Assembly: GCF_018320785.1 (NCBI RefSeq)
Contig: NC_054886.1
Coordinates: forward strand, 31,541,732-31,605,731
Length of the DNA: 64,000 nucleotides
Direction of reading: 5' to 3'
Source: Cheilinus undulatus
Lineage: Eukaryota; Chordata; Actinopteri; Labriformes; Labridae
Shown: one piece after another, positions 1-13,500 of the stretch
Layout of the letters: each line of letters starts with the position of its first letter
Position numbering within the stretch: position 1 is the first letter of the stretch
Notes under the pieces: generated by a model
Database searches by the model: none
What the model was told of the DNA's origin: nothing
The model's input: the letters and a program-made list of their open reading frames with translations, nothing else
Translations under genes and position numbers: made by a program

Positions 1-1870
1 CTGCAGTGATTTTTGAAATATTTTTTACATTTTTATGCCATTTTTATTCTTATAGCACCCCTTATTTAACAAGAAAAACACAAAATATAAATCATGAATT
101 GCAGACAACATGGATTTTGCTGCATAATTTTTCTTTGAGCAGCACAAGTTAAATCAAAAACCTAAACTTTGGACTCTTGGGGCCCGAATGGGTCCCTGCA
201 GAAAAAGTGAGGATAGCCTTGATCCAACCCATTCATTTTTGAAAATCTCATGCCATTAGCATTATCACAGTATCCCTGACTGTTAAAAATATAAAGTGGC
301 AAAAAGGTCCCAAAAGAGCCTTCAGCTCGGCCATGATGGCTTAGATGTGCAACAGATAGAACTTAGGATAGGATGAGCAGTAGAGTGAAGCCAAGTCTGC
401 TGGACTCCTCCTGACTGAACTATTTAAAAATTCACATCAATAATGATGTTTATGATATATCGTGGCTACATACACACATAAAAATGCATGGACTTAAAAG
501 TATATTGGATAAGGGCAGGAAAGAATATTTGGGGGCGTTTCAGGCAACAAATTAACGTTAAATTTTGTGGCTTCATTATCAGTTTGTCTCGCTGGTCGCT
601 GTAATTATCTTGTGCCCTGTCTTTTTAATTGAAAAGGAGAAGTAAAAATACCCCGTTGGACCTTTTATAATTCCCTGACATTTGAAATACTACATCTGAA
701 TTCTATTGATAAATAGATACTGCAATAATAATGACTTACAGAGCTATACATGAAAAACTACAACATGTTAGGAGGATTAAAGGACACTCCCCTGATAAGT
801 ACTTAGTTTTAACCTTTGTCCAGCTGTGGTTGAGAGTCAGAGATGAATAAAAAGCTGACATCAGATACAAATATAAAGGCATGATGAGTATTTGTAAAGA
901 CGCTATGCTCAATTTCAGGAGGCAAATTATTTTTTTATCACACTGCCCTCTTCAAGTGAGACCATGGAAGGAATGATATTTCAGGCATTAATCTCCATAC
1001 ACATCTAAGACCTCATAATCAAATGAGAGTATTAGTTAGTCTAAATATGCATTCATGTTTATACTAAATACATTTAACACCAATAATGGTTTATTTGGTG
1101 CCTTAGCTGGAGCAGCTTTAAGTATTTCATGCATATTACCTTTAATCGTCGCAATGACGGAAACATTCAAATCAAATCAGTGATTTAGCGAGGGCAGCAG
1201 CCTGCGTTTATCCAAATATTAGTGTGCCGATAAAAGACTAATATGAAAAAGTCTATCTGGTTTGGATTGTCATACATATAGCATTAACAGAGAAGCACAT
1301 GAAGGGTTTCTATCAGAGTAATATGAAGTTTAAATCTAGTTTTGATCCTGATGACTCTGACTTATTTGGTTTGAATTCACAGAACATGTTTACAGATATG
1401 ATGAAATACTGCCTCATTCAATACTTAATGGGATAAAGCCATTTACTCTCAAACTAACTACTTAAAAAGGCCACAAGATGTCAGCCTTCATCACAAATCC
1501 GTTGGTTTCTCCAGGAGGTGAAAGCAGCAACAAGGACAGCTCTCATCTTTATTGGACACTGCTGGATGAAGATCCATTCTCTATGAGGAAGAGTATTATA
1601 ATCCTGCAGTATTTCATTAAATCTGAGTGAAAGAATTTCATCTACCCATCCATTATCAAAAATATTTGGAGAATCTTATTAAAAATGTAGATGTGCATAC
1701 AGTCTGTAGGTACCAGCATAGCTTAGATCAGCTGCTCTTTAAATCACAAAGCCATGGTTGTTAAGTCTGAGGAGAAGAATAATGACCAACCTGTTCTCAA
1801 AATATTTTTTAAAAAAATTTTAGGATTGATATTTAAGCAGCTTCCTAGAAGCACTAATACAATGTTAGCT
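1..1870. other. AT-rich upstream flank without a recognised gene
   Basis: No exon-like open frame or known domain was seen. Bases about 100-310 resemble 12050-12310 and, more loosely, 50090-50340. They share the order 'tttgagcag..caagtt', 'GGGTCCC(T/C)GCAGAAAAAGTGA', 'AAAATCTCATGC(C/T)ATTAGCATTA' and a run ending in AAAGTGGC. This marks an old dispersed repeat. The rest looks like unique AT-rich sequence. Confidence 0.5.
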
Positions 1871-2103
1871 CAGTGGTTCTCAGCGTGGGGCTGGTCCCAA
1901 GACACTGGGTGTCCCAAGAGACTGGGGATCACCAGATGCCTTAAAAAGAATTAGAACATTTTTATATGATTTCAAATGGTATATTTTGCAAAATTTTATG
2001 AAAATATCTGCATAAAAATAAAAACATGGACATTTGGTCAGATTTATGCTAGAAACAAAATGATGTTTGAAAAATATGTGAAAGGTGGGTCTGCACATAC
2101 ATT

Positions 2104-2895
2104 GGGCCCCTGAAAGACCAAGAGAATGGGCCCCTGACAAACCCAGAGAATGGGCCCCTGACAAACCCAGAGAATGGGCCCCTGACAAACCCAGAGAATG
2201 GGCCCCTGACAGACCCAGAGAATGGGCCCCTGACAGACCCAGAGAATGGGCCCCTGATAGACCCAGAAAATGGGCCCCTGACAAACCCAGAGAATGGGCC
2301 CCTGACAGACCCAGAAAATGGCCCCCTGACAGACCCAGAGAATGGGCCCCTGACAGACCCAGAAAATGGGCCTCTGACAGACCCAGAGAATGGGCCCCTG
2401 ACAAACCCAGAGAATGGGCCCCTGACAGACCCAGAGAATGGGCCCCTGACAAACCCAGAAAATGGGCCCCTGACAGACCCAGAAAATGGCCCCCTGACAG
2501 ACCCAGAGAATGGGCCCCTGATAGACCCAGAAAATGGGTCCCTGACAGACCCAGAGAATGGGCCCCTGACAGACCCAGAGAATGGGCCCCTAATAAACCC
2601 AGAGAATGGGCCCCTGACAGACCCAGAGAATGGGCCCCTAATAAACCCAGAGAATGGGCCCCTGACAGACCCAGAGAATGGGCCCCTAATAAACCCAGAG
2701 AATGGGCCCCTGACAGACCCAGAAAATGGCCCCCTGACAGACCCAGAGAATGGGCCCCTGATAGACCCAGAAAATGGGCCCCTGACAGACCCAGAGAATG
2801 GGCCCCTAATAAACCCAGAGAATGGGCCCCTGACAGACCCAGAGAATGGGCCCCTAATAAACCCAGAGAATGGGCCCCTAATAAACCCAGAGAAT
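2104..2895. repeat. 24-bp minisatellite, 33 tandem copies
   Basis: Each unit starts GGGCCCCTGA and ends CCCAGAGAAT. Thirty-three consecutive units keep the 24-bp period without an indel and stop at GGGTAATATG. Variants occur at a few fixed positions (GACAGA, GACAAA, GATAGA or AATAAA in the middle; AGAGAAT or AGAAAAT at the end; GGGCC or GGCCC at the start). Because 24 is a multiple of 3 and the unit lacks stops in several frames, long artificial open frames run through it on both strands. They encode monotonous octapeptides and are not taken as genes. Confidence 0.97.
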
Positions 2896-2924
2896 GGGTA
2901 ATATGTACCACTTTTTAACATCTC

Positions 2925-3590
2925 TTCCCGTCCTTATTTGCCACTATTATTTTCCACTTTTCATAAATTTTGTGAAACTTCATGCATTTTCTATTTTTAT
3001 CCCTTTCTTTACACTGATCACAATTCTGCCACATTTTAACCTGTTTTACCATTTCCCACCTTTTTCTGCCCATTCTCACACATTCTTGCCACTCTTAGCC
3101 CATTTTTTGTCACTTTTTAATGCCCCTTCGCCATCTTTTCTGCACATTTCAAGCCACTGGTAATCCCCTTCACCACTTTTTCTGCCATTTTCTTTCACTT
3201 TGAATCCTTTTTTGTCACTTTTAAACAATTTCCACCACTTTATCTGCCTGGTTTTGCCACTTCTTAACCAATTCTTGGACCTTTTCACCTACCGTTGCTT
3301 CTGTTTACCCATTACTGCCACTATTAACACTTTTTATGCCCTTTTTTTTTTGCCATTTTCAACGAAATTTCCCAAGTTGGTATGCCCATTTTTGACTGTT
3401 TAATCTATTTCTGCCACTGTCTGCCTGTTTTTCTGCCTCAGTTAACCAATTTTTTGTAAATTTATACCAATTTTCCCTTTTTATTTATCCCATATCACAA
3501 CCTTGTGCAGCCATTTCTGCCACTTTTTAATCCCAATTCACCACCATTCCTACCATTTTTCCATTTCTAACACATTATAATTCTGATTTT
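2925..3590 (-). repeat. Degenerate pyrimidine-rich satellite
   Basis: A loose alternation of TTGCCACTTTTTAA-like and CCATTTTTCTGCC-like words runs for about 650 bp with no fixed period. The same words as reverse complements (GGCAAAAATGGG, AAAAGTGGTTAAAA) build the tract at about 33955-35120. The strand given here is only a label relative to that copy. Frames inside it encode Phe/His/Leu-rich junk. Confidence 0.75.
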
Positions 3591-3599
3591 TATGAAAGT

Positions 3600-4439
3600 T
3601 ATTTACACACAAGTAGCTATTATACGGGAAAAAATATTTAATATGGATATCACAGCTTAACTTTACAGTGGACTATGATTTTGCTGACTTCATTGGACCC
3701 TAGAAAGCACTCCCCTTTATCCCCACTTATGGACGGCCCTGTCTGCACATGACTATTCTTGAAGGTTCATGGCTGTGTTCAACCACCTCCAGGTACAGTG
3801 GAGGTCTTTATTTCACTCTTTAATCTACACTAGTATTCAAGAATAATGCCAGCATGTTAAAATCCAGTGATTATTTAAGGAGATGTCAGATATTTTCAGG
3901 TCTTTGAGCATGTGAAAACTGTCTCTCACATGGACACACATATCAACAGGGGGGTTTCCTGTTATACTAAGCAGAGCAGAAGGGGAGGAGTGAGAAGAAG
4001 AAGGAGGATGGAAAAGTGGGAGGAGAGGAGTGAAGGAATGTCCGAGCCGAGGCATTGTATTTGGTTACGGCACGGTCAGAGAGAGAGAGAGAGAGAGAGG
4101 AGGGAGGAAATGTGGGAAGAGGGAGTCTGCTGGGAAATAGAAACGCTCTCTGAAGGAGGTGTGACTCAGTCGTGGTTAGAGTAGCCGCTGGAAACTACTG
4201 GAGACGTGGATGAACATCCAGCAGAGCTCATTCATTACAGAACAGGATCACCTGGAGGTTTCCTCAGAGATTTAACAGTGGACCTGACCCTCTGGTTTGA
4301 AGAGAACTGGGCTGTTTGCACTGATGGCGGATGTCTTAACTTCAGTTAAGTCTTAACTTCCCATTAGTGTGTCAGCACTAACACTGGATGCCTGATCAGC
4401 TGATTGGAGAGCCAGATAATAAAGTGTTTTGTCCTCAAG
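3600..4439 (+). other. gab1 upstream region / presumed 5' UTR
   Basis: This stretch precedes the gab1 start codon. It contains a GA-rich block (about 3980-4130) with a pure (GA)n run near 4080-4100, and one TGACTCA word near 4162 that matches an AP-1/TRE site. No TATA box or CpG-dense start region stands out, so the transcription start cannot be placed. The only in-frame extension upstream of the chosen start begins at a TTG, which supports ATG at 4440. Confidence 0.4.
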
Positions 4440-4514
4440 ATGAGTGAAGCAGATGAAGTTGTGTGTGAAGGCTGGCTGCGAAAATCTCCACCAGAGAAGA
4501 AACTCCGGCGTTAT
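4440..4514 (+). CDS. gab1: gab1 coding exon 1 (PH domain start)
   Basis: Encodes [20 protein letters not shown] and then KLRRY, the hallmark GAB start. The ATG has A at -3. The donor GTGAGT follows at 4515, giving a phase 0 exit. Any 5' noncoding exon is not visible. Confidence 0.95.
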
Positions 4515-7500
4515 GTGAGTACTGTACTTTTCTGCTACCTGCTCTCTACCTACAGTCTTACAGATGTGCTGGGAGCTTGGATTGCAGTCCAAGTACACAC
4601 CAACAGCTGCTCCTTTGGCACCTGGAGGGCACAAACAAACATTCACACACATTTATCATAAACTAAAACATATTCAGCACAAGGAAAACTGACCTACCTC
4701 ATTTGTTTAGGTGACATAACCTGGCCTTATAACCAGAGGATTAAATAAAGGTTCATACATGGAAAGAAAAAGCAGCCATGCACCCAAAACGATAATATTA
4801 ATCTGTAAAGAAACAGAAGTGAGGTCAAGGCTGTTTCTCAAACGGCAGCTCGGCATGCTTTCCAGTAAAGAAGCCGCTTAGGCAGTTGTTCACACACACA
4901 CACACACACACATACGCTGCATATCTGGCATGCCTTGGCAGTGAGTTGGGCTAATCTCATCTCTCCTCTACATACTTTCTCTTCATCTTTTTCCTTCCCA
5001 AAGAAAACTCGCCTCTGTGTAGTAAACCTCTACATCTCCATCTCATCAGCTCGTTATCTTTCTTTCTTCTTCACTTTCTCTCCTGTGTTGGTGGTCGGCC
5101 ATGTTTGTAGTGTGTTTGTCAGCATTAAAATCAGTGTTTAGTTTTCATGCCTGAATGGCAAACTTATAACTAACTCCAAACTCTAAAATTCAGATAAATC
5201 TAAAAATATTTACTTTTCTCCCATAATCCCTAGCTGATTCTGGGAATTGGTTTTCCATCCAATCAGGTTCTTAATTCGCAACACATTCCCCGTGTCTTAT
5301 AATGAGGCGATTATTTCAGCATCTACTCCAGTCTGCTGTAAATTATTATTTGACATTAAAAAGATAAAGTGTGTTCAAGATTATGCATGTGTGCCTATTT
5401 CTAGTATTTTTATCAGCTGATTATAATGTGCTTGAATAGAAAAATGATTTCAAATGGAAAAATATTTTTAAAAAATCCTTCGTTCCCTCTGCACTAACCA
5501 CCTTGAACAATTAAAAAGACACTACACAATGCTTGTTTTTATCAGCTGTTGATTTAAATAATCCTCCCTCCTTTATTATGACTCTTTTGGTTTTAAAGGT
5601 CACATATTTGACCCTTCTAAAACGAGTTTATATTGGTCTTAGAGGTCCCAAAAACATGTCTGTAAAGTTTGTTGTTGAAAAAACACTCAAGTATAGGATG
5701 TTTGCATGTTTAAAAACCCCTCTGTTTCTTAGAATGAGCTGTTTCTGTGTCTGTGCCTTTAAATGCTAATGAGCTGTATGACTCCGCCCCTTTTAGGAAG
5801 TGAATGTGGCTTAATGGATGTGGCTCTCCTGATCCTCCTCTCAGCTGCCAGCTGAGTGGAGGGTCAGGAGAGGAGGGTGGAACTTTCTTCCAAGCGGGGA
5901 GGGCCAACCGAACCTGGGGGCGGGGCTAACTCCCCACATGACATCATGAGGGGAACATCTGAGAACGGCTTGTTTTAGCACACATTTTCAGAAAGGCAGA
6001 GAAAGAGAGGGAGGGGGGAATGGATTTTTCTAGTTCTTGGAGGGATTGTGGGCAGGCCAGGGGCAAATATTTTAGCTAGAAAAGTCTGAAAAAGGGTATT
6101 TTGCATAATGATCTTGAAATCTTATTTTAAAGTTGTGTTTTTATGTTAGTCCTTATGTTTTGTTTGAGCCTTGTCAAAGACGAATTTCTGTCACTTCTCA
6201 GACAGACAATAAAGTTTATCTATCTAAATATGTGTGTATAAGTCAGAGAAGTATTTATCAGAAACTTGTCAGTGAAGAAAGTGAGTATGAAGTAGAGTCG
6301 TTCTGATTCCAGTATCGGAAATACATCCGTTACTGCTTAAAATGCAGCTATTGGTATCAGCGTGTATGAGTCTATGCACTGATCCAATACCGCTTGGTTT
6401 AATTTTATGTTTTGCTTCGTTCAACTATGCTAAATGTTAGCACTATAAACCAGAAATCAATTTTTCTTCACTGCCGGAAACACTGCATGCATGGGCTACC
6501 GTTTTTAGAGCAGCGAAGAAGAACCAAAGGAGCCATTGCAGCAGCAAAGAATGGTGGTCGCGTGACAGTTTTTCTCTGAGTGTGATCGTTAAAATGCCTT
6601 CCAGACTGGCGCTGTCGTACACAAAAAGAAAAAGACAATCAGAAAACAATGCTATGGGGAGCAGGTGGCCTGGTGGTTAACGGCGCTCCCCATGTATGTG
6701 GGCGGCCTGGGTTCAAATCCAGCCTGAGGCCCTTTACCGCACGTCTCTCCCCAACTCTTGACCCTGTTTCCGACTCTATCCACTGTCCTCCTCTGTCTAA
6801 TAAAGGCACAAAAATGCCCAAAAATAAATCTATAAAAAAACAAACAAAAAATGCTATGCTAGCACTAGTAAATAAAATATTGCAGGAATATTACAAACAT
6901 GAGTGCAAGGCTAATGCTAAATCAGCTAATCAGTTTAAAAATTGGGGTAGATTGCAATATACGGTCTTACAATACTCACTGTATTGCAAAATGTTTAAAA
7001 TTGCAATAATATCAAATCATGACCTGAGTATCATGATAATATATCAGGGGGCCATTAGTGATTCCCATCCCTAATGTCTACTTCTTAATTTTGTCTTGTC
7101 GCTCTGATTGGCCCATCATGAATGTGGGGGTGCAATCACCCTCAGGGTTTTTTTTTTTTAAGTCTCGCCCTCTCCAAACGCTTTGTACAGGAGGTTCCAT
7201 AGATGAATATGACCTGTATACATGAAATAGTCTAACTAGCATGTCGAGCAACAGTTAGCACGGTCACTCATTAAACCATAACACCGGTCTTTGACATGAT
7301 ATAGATAATAGATCCTGTTATTTTAATTGGCTGATGTTCTACTCATGATTTCATTTTTACTGTTCCTCTAATCAACACACCGCAATGACAACAGCAATTT
7401 TTTATTTCCAAGTTATTTCCCAGTCACATACAGAAAAAGAAATAGTGCTGAGTGTGCAGGTCAAAGTGGAAAAGAAAGTTCAGAAGAATAGAAAGAGACG

Positions 7501-10500
7501 TGAGGACAAGGATCCAAAACAGAGCCTCAAAAGAGAGTCCATTGTTAGGACTGTGTATACATTGAGCCATGATGGTATATACAATCTCCTGTGTACACAC
7601 ACACACAGTCTTCCCAGCTGTGTGTCCACTGTCAACACAGTCACACGGAGCACTATAGCAGGCCGACTCTGCTCATCTCTCATGTGGAGTATCGGGCCAG
7701 AGTTTGAGGAGCGCACCTCATTATACACTCCCTGTTTTGTTGAAAGTTGAGTGTGTTATGTAATAATTAATCACTCTCAGCTGGGCCCTGTTGTAGGAGG
7801 GGGCGTCCCTGAAGATTTAAAAGATTTAGAAATACACTAACACACCCATGACTGGAGCTGAACCAAAGGGAGTAATACCCTGGGTCCTCAGCACGAAAAC
7901 AAACAGCTAACAAAACTAGAGTTCAACAGTGGAATTAAAGCTGTATAGGTAAAGCAGAAATAGTCGTGACCGGCCTCAGTTCCATCTTGAGGAGTTCCAA
8001 GTTGGCAAAAAAATATACTTTAACTCTAAACTAACAGTTTGAAACTGCAGACATGGCAGTTCCCTCACAGCAATCAGACTGAAAGTGTTAGGAGGATACA
8101 GGTCCGCATTTCTGAGAATCAGATGTGCTGGTTAGAGGAGGAATAGTGTCGTGAAAGAGGAACCGACTAGTGGGAGTTTTTGTTGTTGAATTCTGCTGTA
8201 AATTTTGGTTTGACAACAGGATGGAGGAAGTGTTATTTTAGACCCATTGTGCCCTCTTCCTGTCAAGGTCAGAGATCAAAGAAGGAGACAAAGTGAAAGT
8301 AGGAGAAATGAGAGACAATAGGAGGCCGAGTTTAAGAAAGTAATCAAAGAAAATAAATATTAGCTTGGAATTGTTTAATCAATGACAGTGATAATGAAGA
8401 GAAATGTTTACTTTTAAATAAAATAAAAATTTGCCTTAAAACAACAATTCAACTAGTCTGGGTTGAAGATAAAATGGATTTAAGATAGTGAGGCGACTGG
8501 TTAAAGTGGAAAGCTTGTGGTCAGAATGTCATAGAGATGAGTCTTTCAAAAAAAGACTTCACTGCAGCGCCATGACAAAGCACTGTGATGTGACAGAAGC
8601 ACAAGAAACAGGCTAGATCAACAAACAGTGCAAATGTTATGCACAAGTACTCCTAACATGTCTGTACAAGCCCTAATTTACCCAATGTGAATGACTTAAC
8701 CTACTAAATACAAGCTAACTAGCTAAGTTAGCTAACGCCAAAGTAATTCCAACTGCAGAGTGCCATAACTGACTTAATTATGTCGTTATATTTAACTCTT
8801 GATAGTCAAGAGTAACTGTTGGTTACCCACTGTGCTAGCTATCTGCTATCATGTCCCTTTATTGTGACTAACTAGCTAAATTTTAGCCACCAACTGTGAA
8901 CCAACTTTTTCCTGTTATGTCACAAACAAAACAAGCTTATTGTTAGCTAACTAGCTAAGTCAGCTAACACCAAAATAATTCTTAGCCTAACCTGTGCTAG
9001 CTATCTGCTATCATGCCCCTTTCGTGTGACTTACTAGCTAAATTTTAGCCACCAACTGTGAACCAACTTTTTCCTGTAATGTCACAAACAAAACAAGCTT
9101 ATTGTAAGCTAACTAGCTAAGTCAGCTAACACCAAAGTAATTCTTAGCCTAACCTGTGCTAGTTATCTGCTATCATGTTACTGCAATGTGACTAACTAAA
9201 GTGGCAAAATGAATTGCTAAAATGCTAAATTAGCTGACACCAAAGAAATTAGTTATTTTTAACTCTTGATATCCAAGAGTAATTGTTGGGTAACCCACTG
9301 TGCTAGCTATCAGCTATCATGTTTCAAAAAAGTGACTAACTAAACTAGTTAAATGTTAGCTATATGTTAATTAGCTATGTTAGCTAACACCAAAGTAATT
9401 CAAACTGTATAACATAACTTTTACTCTTATTTACTAGCATGTCTGTAGAAACCTCCATTCCCCCATGCTACTTCTGATTTTATAGTGACTCCAGATGCTA
9501 CCATCATTAAATATCTATATATTGATATTTACAGCTATGTGCTATCATGTTCCTGTTAGCTGACTCACTGAAGTAATTCCAACTGAACAGTGACATTACT
9601 AACTGAATTATCTTACTGTTATATTTAACTCTTGATAGCAAAGAGTAACTGTTCAGTAACCAACTGTGCTAGCTTTCTGCTATCATGTCCCTGTAATGTG
9701 ACAAACTTAATTAGCTATGTTAGCTAACTGCGCAGTAACATAACTGACTTAATTATCTCATTGTTAATTCAGATTCTGGATTTGGGTCTAACCTGAGAGC
9801 CTAACAGGGTCCACATATATAACCATAAACTGTCAACTTCATGTTCACCAGAAATGAATTATGAGAAAAAATCTTAGCACTGATGTTAATGATTCTGAGA
9901 TTTAAAAACATTTAAAGGCTCAAAATCTGACATAAAAAGTAATTTATTGGTTCAAAAGGACAAAAAAAATGAAATTAAAAATTAAAATAATGTTTTCAGA
10001 AGGCAAATATATGAGAAAAATCGAATGTCAAAGATATAAGAAAAGTTAAATCCATGAGTTTGAAAGGTCAAAGTATGTGATAGAATTTTAAATTGTGAGT
10101 CTAACAGGTTAGTATATTGGATTAAGAGTCAAAGTAAGGAGTTTAACAGGTCAAAACATGAAAAAAATGTGACATTTTGAGTTGTGAGGGTCAAAATATG
10201 GGATTAAAAGCCAAATGTACTGCTTCAAAAGGGCAAAACAGCTAATTAAAAGTCAAAATAATTTTTTTAGAAGGCAAAAATATGAGATAAAAATCAAAAT
10301 TAAGAGTTAAAGTCAACATATGACTCACTATCTAAAATTGTGAAAAGGTCAAAATATGTAGAAAAAAAAAAAGTCAAAATCCTAATTATAGGTTGTTATT
10401 GTGAGAGACAAAATTGAAAATAGGAAATGAAAACACATTTTCCCACATTTCTAATGTTTTTTAAATTATTTTTACCCTTTACTTTTTTACATTTTTATGA

Positions 10501-13500
10501 TTTAAGGATATTTAAAATCATAAAGGTTAAGTTTACATTCTCCTATTGGAGGAAGTCTACAGACCTCATACCCATGAGCCAGTTATAATAAAACATGATC
10601 TGATCTTGCGGGCCAGGTATAACTGTATAACAGGCCCAATTTGGCCCCCAGGCCCTGAGTTTGACACCCCTGCTGTATGGACTGAAACTTCAAACTATCA
10701 GAAACTGTCATCTAAAATTTTGACAGCCTTATCCTCTAAATATCCTGTTAACTCAGAGCTGTTATCACATCCTTGGCTTCCTGAATTCAACAGAAAGATT
10801 TTGAGTCCAAACCCATAAAAGAGTATAAACAGTCTGGGATGCTTTCTTTCCCTTTGATAGAATCTGAGTTTGCCACAAATCTGGAACTAAAATCAACAGA
10901 TCCTTAACAGATTTTAAAACATCCTCTGAAAATAAGTGACTTAGGCCTTTTATTAGATGTAACAGAAAGATATCTTCATTCTTCATCCTGCCAGAGGACG
11001 ACAGAGCATCAAACACAGAGAGAAAACACAGACAGCTATTGTGATGTCTTGGCTGCATTTCCCGTCCAGCTATTTCCTCTTCCGGTGAATGTTTGGACAG
11101 AGATTGGTGGGGGGGGCATTCTTGACAGTATTTAATTGCTGTGTACTTTGATCAAACACAAACACATGGGCACAACTTTTGAGTCACGTTGGTTTTGTTA
11201 GGAAAACACAATGAAGCAGGGATCACAAGGAATGGATTTGTTTTCTTTGGAAACTCATTTGCACACTTGCAGACACGTGCAGGCGGAATAATTCTCTTGT
11301 TGGACAAAATTCTCTTTTGCAGCTGCTTTTTAAAAATTAAATCATTTCTTCATGCTCTGCTTCACACCTTTAAATAACCACGACCTTTACCCACCTGGAC
11401 ACTAATCCTGCATGCACACAGTGACAGTGAGTCATGTATGAAAAATGAGGTGTCATCCATCCTGTGGATGGCTCATGGGAGATGGACCGTACCCATAATG
11501 CTAAGTGCATGATGGCAACAACCTGAGAGAAGTGTCAAACATTGAGCAACTCTCTTTGAGTGGAGTTTGGTTAACATTCATGTGCACTGGACTGTAACAC
11601 TGAGGACATGGGAGAAATACCAGAGTACAGCTGGGTAGTAGGAGGACGATAGAAGGATTATAAGAGCTTCTGCTTGTGCTAAAGTTGTCTACATGCTTTA
11701 TATTTTAATAAAGCACCTTATGTTTGAAAATGAAGCAATTTCCTCAATTCTCCAGGGTCCCCCGCAGACAAACGCACACTGACGACCCCTGAGACCCAAA
11801 AGTGCTATCAAAATCATTTACATTCATTTTCTTTTAGTTAGCGTAAGCCCTAATCAGAAAGACAGTTTTTATTTATTTTTAAGCATTTTTTTTGTTTTTT
11901 GTTTTTTTATATTTTCTGGCTTTTTTCAGCAGCAGCCCCCACTATAACATGAAAACCAGGCAATCTAAAATATTTTCCAAATGTGAATTCCAGAGTGGAG
12001 TGTTTGGGGTGAAGTTATTAGAGCCTTGTATATTTAAAAAAAAAAAAAATGACAGCATGGATTTTGTTGCATTATTATTTGAGCAGTGCAAGTTTATATC
12101 AAAAACTCACACTTAGCACCCTTGGGACCCAAATGGGTCCCCGCAGAAAAAGTGATGTTGCAATTTTTAACCTTGATCAAAATCATTTACTTTTGGAAAA
12201 TCTCATGCTATTAGCATTAAAAACAGTGAATACAGAAAAAAACATTGACTATTAAAAATTAAAAAGTGGCTAAAAGTACCCAACTGGGTCCCGGAGTCTC
12301 CAGAGGATTCATTGTAATGATCAGTAGTATGATAAACAGGGAAGATCTACAAATAACATGGGTCATATTTTCAACCCAAAGATGTCATGAGTGAAAGAGA
12401 GAGCTCTGTCTAAATTGCACAAATATGTTGGCGATATTTTGCTATTTAGATCATTTGCTTTCATTTTTTTGATATTAAAAAAAAAAAAAAAAAAAAAAAA
12501 ACAAGAAATTACCTTGTATTTTGCCTCGGACTTATATTTTTGTCAGGATGGTTTCAAAACAGGCACTGATATCATCATGTTTTTGCATCCTGTCATGCAG
12601 TGGTCAGTCAGGAATGTTATTGTTATTATCAGATAATTTGATATTCCTTTTGAGGGTCTTCATGCATCGCTAATATCTAAATGGATGCTAGGTCACATGG
12701 GGAAAAAAAAAACTTGGACATTCTGATATTTTTTGCCGTTTCTGTTCCCTTCAGGCATGGAAGAGGCGTTGGTTTGTGTTACGGAGCGGTCGGCTGAGCG
12801 GCGAGCCCGACGTCCTGCAGTACTACAAGAACCCGCAGTCCCGCCGACCAATCAGGACCATCAACCTGAACCTGTGCGAGCAGGTAAGCACAAAGGGGAC
12901 TGTGAGCCAAGACTTGATAATATTTATCATCCTATATTCTTAAACATACCGTCATTCTTTCACCTTGTTAAACCCAGATAAAGCAGACTTTCTAAATGTC
13001 ACATTTCAATCAGGACAGAGTTAATGAGTTTAACAATAATTTAGTTTACAAATTTAGTGAAAGAGAAATGTGCAAAGTCTTTGGTGATTAGACTCCATCA
13101 GCTCTGGACTAGTTGCTGATGAACTGAATGGAGGTGGCTGGGGTGGAGGAGGACTGCAGCGTCCGCTCAGCACCACTGCCTGACTGTGAAAGATTTAAAA
13201 TCTGATGATTGGTCAAAAGAGGCTGTGGCAGAATCTGATTAGCTGAGCACTTAGGAGATTGAACGCCCATAATCAGCTGATCACGTGAGCCGGAAGATTG
13301 AAAAGGCGAGAAATGAACGAGTGGTGACTAATGAGCAGAAACAGTCCTGCTGCTTGAACTTCTGCTGAGCTCTGTTTTAATGTATGCAGTACTGTGCATC
13401 CAGAGGGCCAAAAGGCCAACAATAACCTTGAATAGTAAACTTGTCTTCCTGCTTTTTCTCTCCCTTAATCCCCCCCCTCCCTCAGGTGGACGCTGGCCTC

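Larger units (their letters stand above)
4515..12754 (+). other. gab1 intron 1 (8.2 kb), repeat-rich
   Basis: Besides the separately listed SINE (6655-6835) and 162-bp tandem repeat (8690-9770), it holds a (CA)n run near 4893-4911. A MITE-like stretch lies around 5590-5950, with relatives at 36870-36960 in the opposite sense and 62160-62350. A partial copy of the helicase-like dispersed repeat is at 7085-7260. A loosely periodic GTCAAAATATG tract runs through about 9900-10400, a hAT-type end motif (GTTTGACACCCCTG) lies near 10660, and a poly-A run near 12477-12500. No exon was found here. Confidence 0.6.

Noticed and set aside
2104-2895. Regularly spaced repeats resembling a CRISPR array
   Set aside because: The units are directly adjacent without unique spacers and the host is a vertebrate. 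The same reasoning excludes the array at 62395-64000.
1880-2921. Three long overlapping open frames (277-343 codons) on both strands
   Set aside because: They are translations of the 24-bp tandem repeat, whose length is a multiple of three. Monotonous octapeptides with no start context or conserved domain.
3912-4184. 90-codon Arg/Glu-rich open frame upstream of gab1
   Set aside because: It results from the GA-rich tract. It is not in frame with gab1 and has no recognisable domain.
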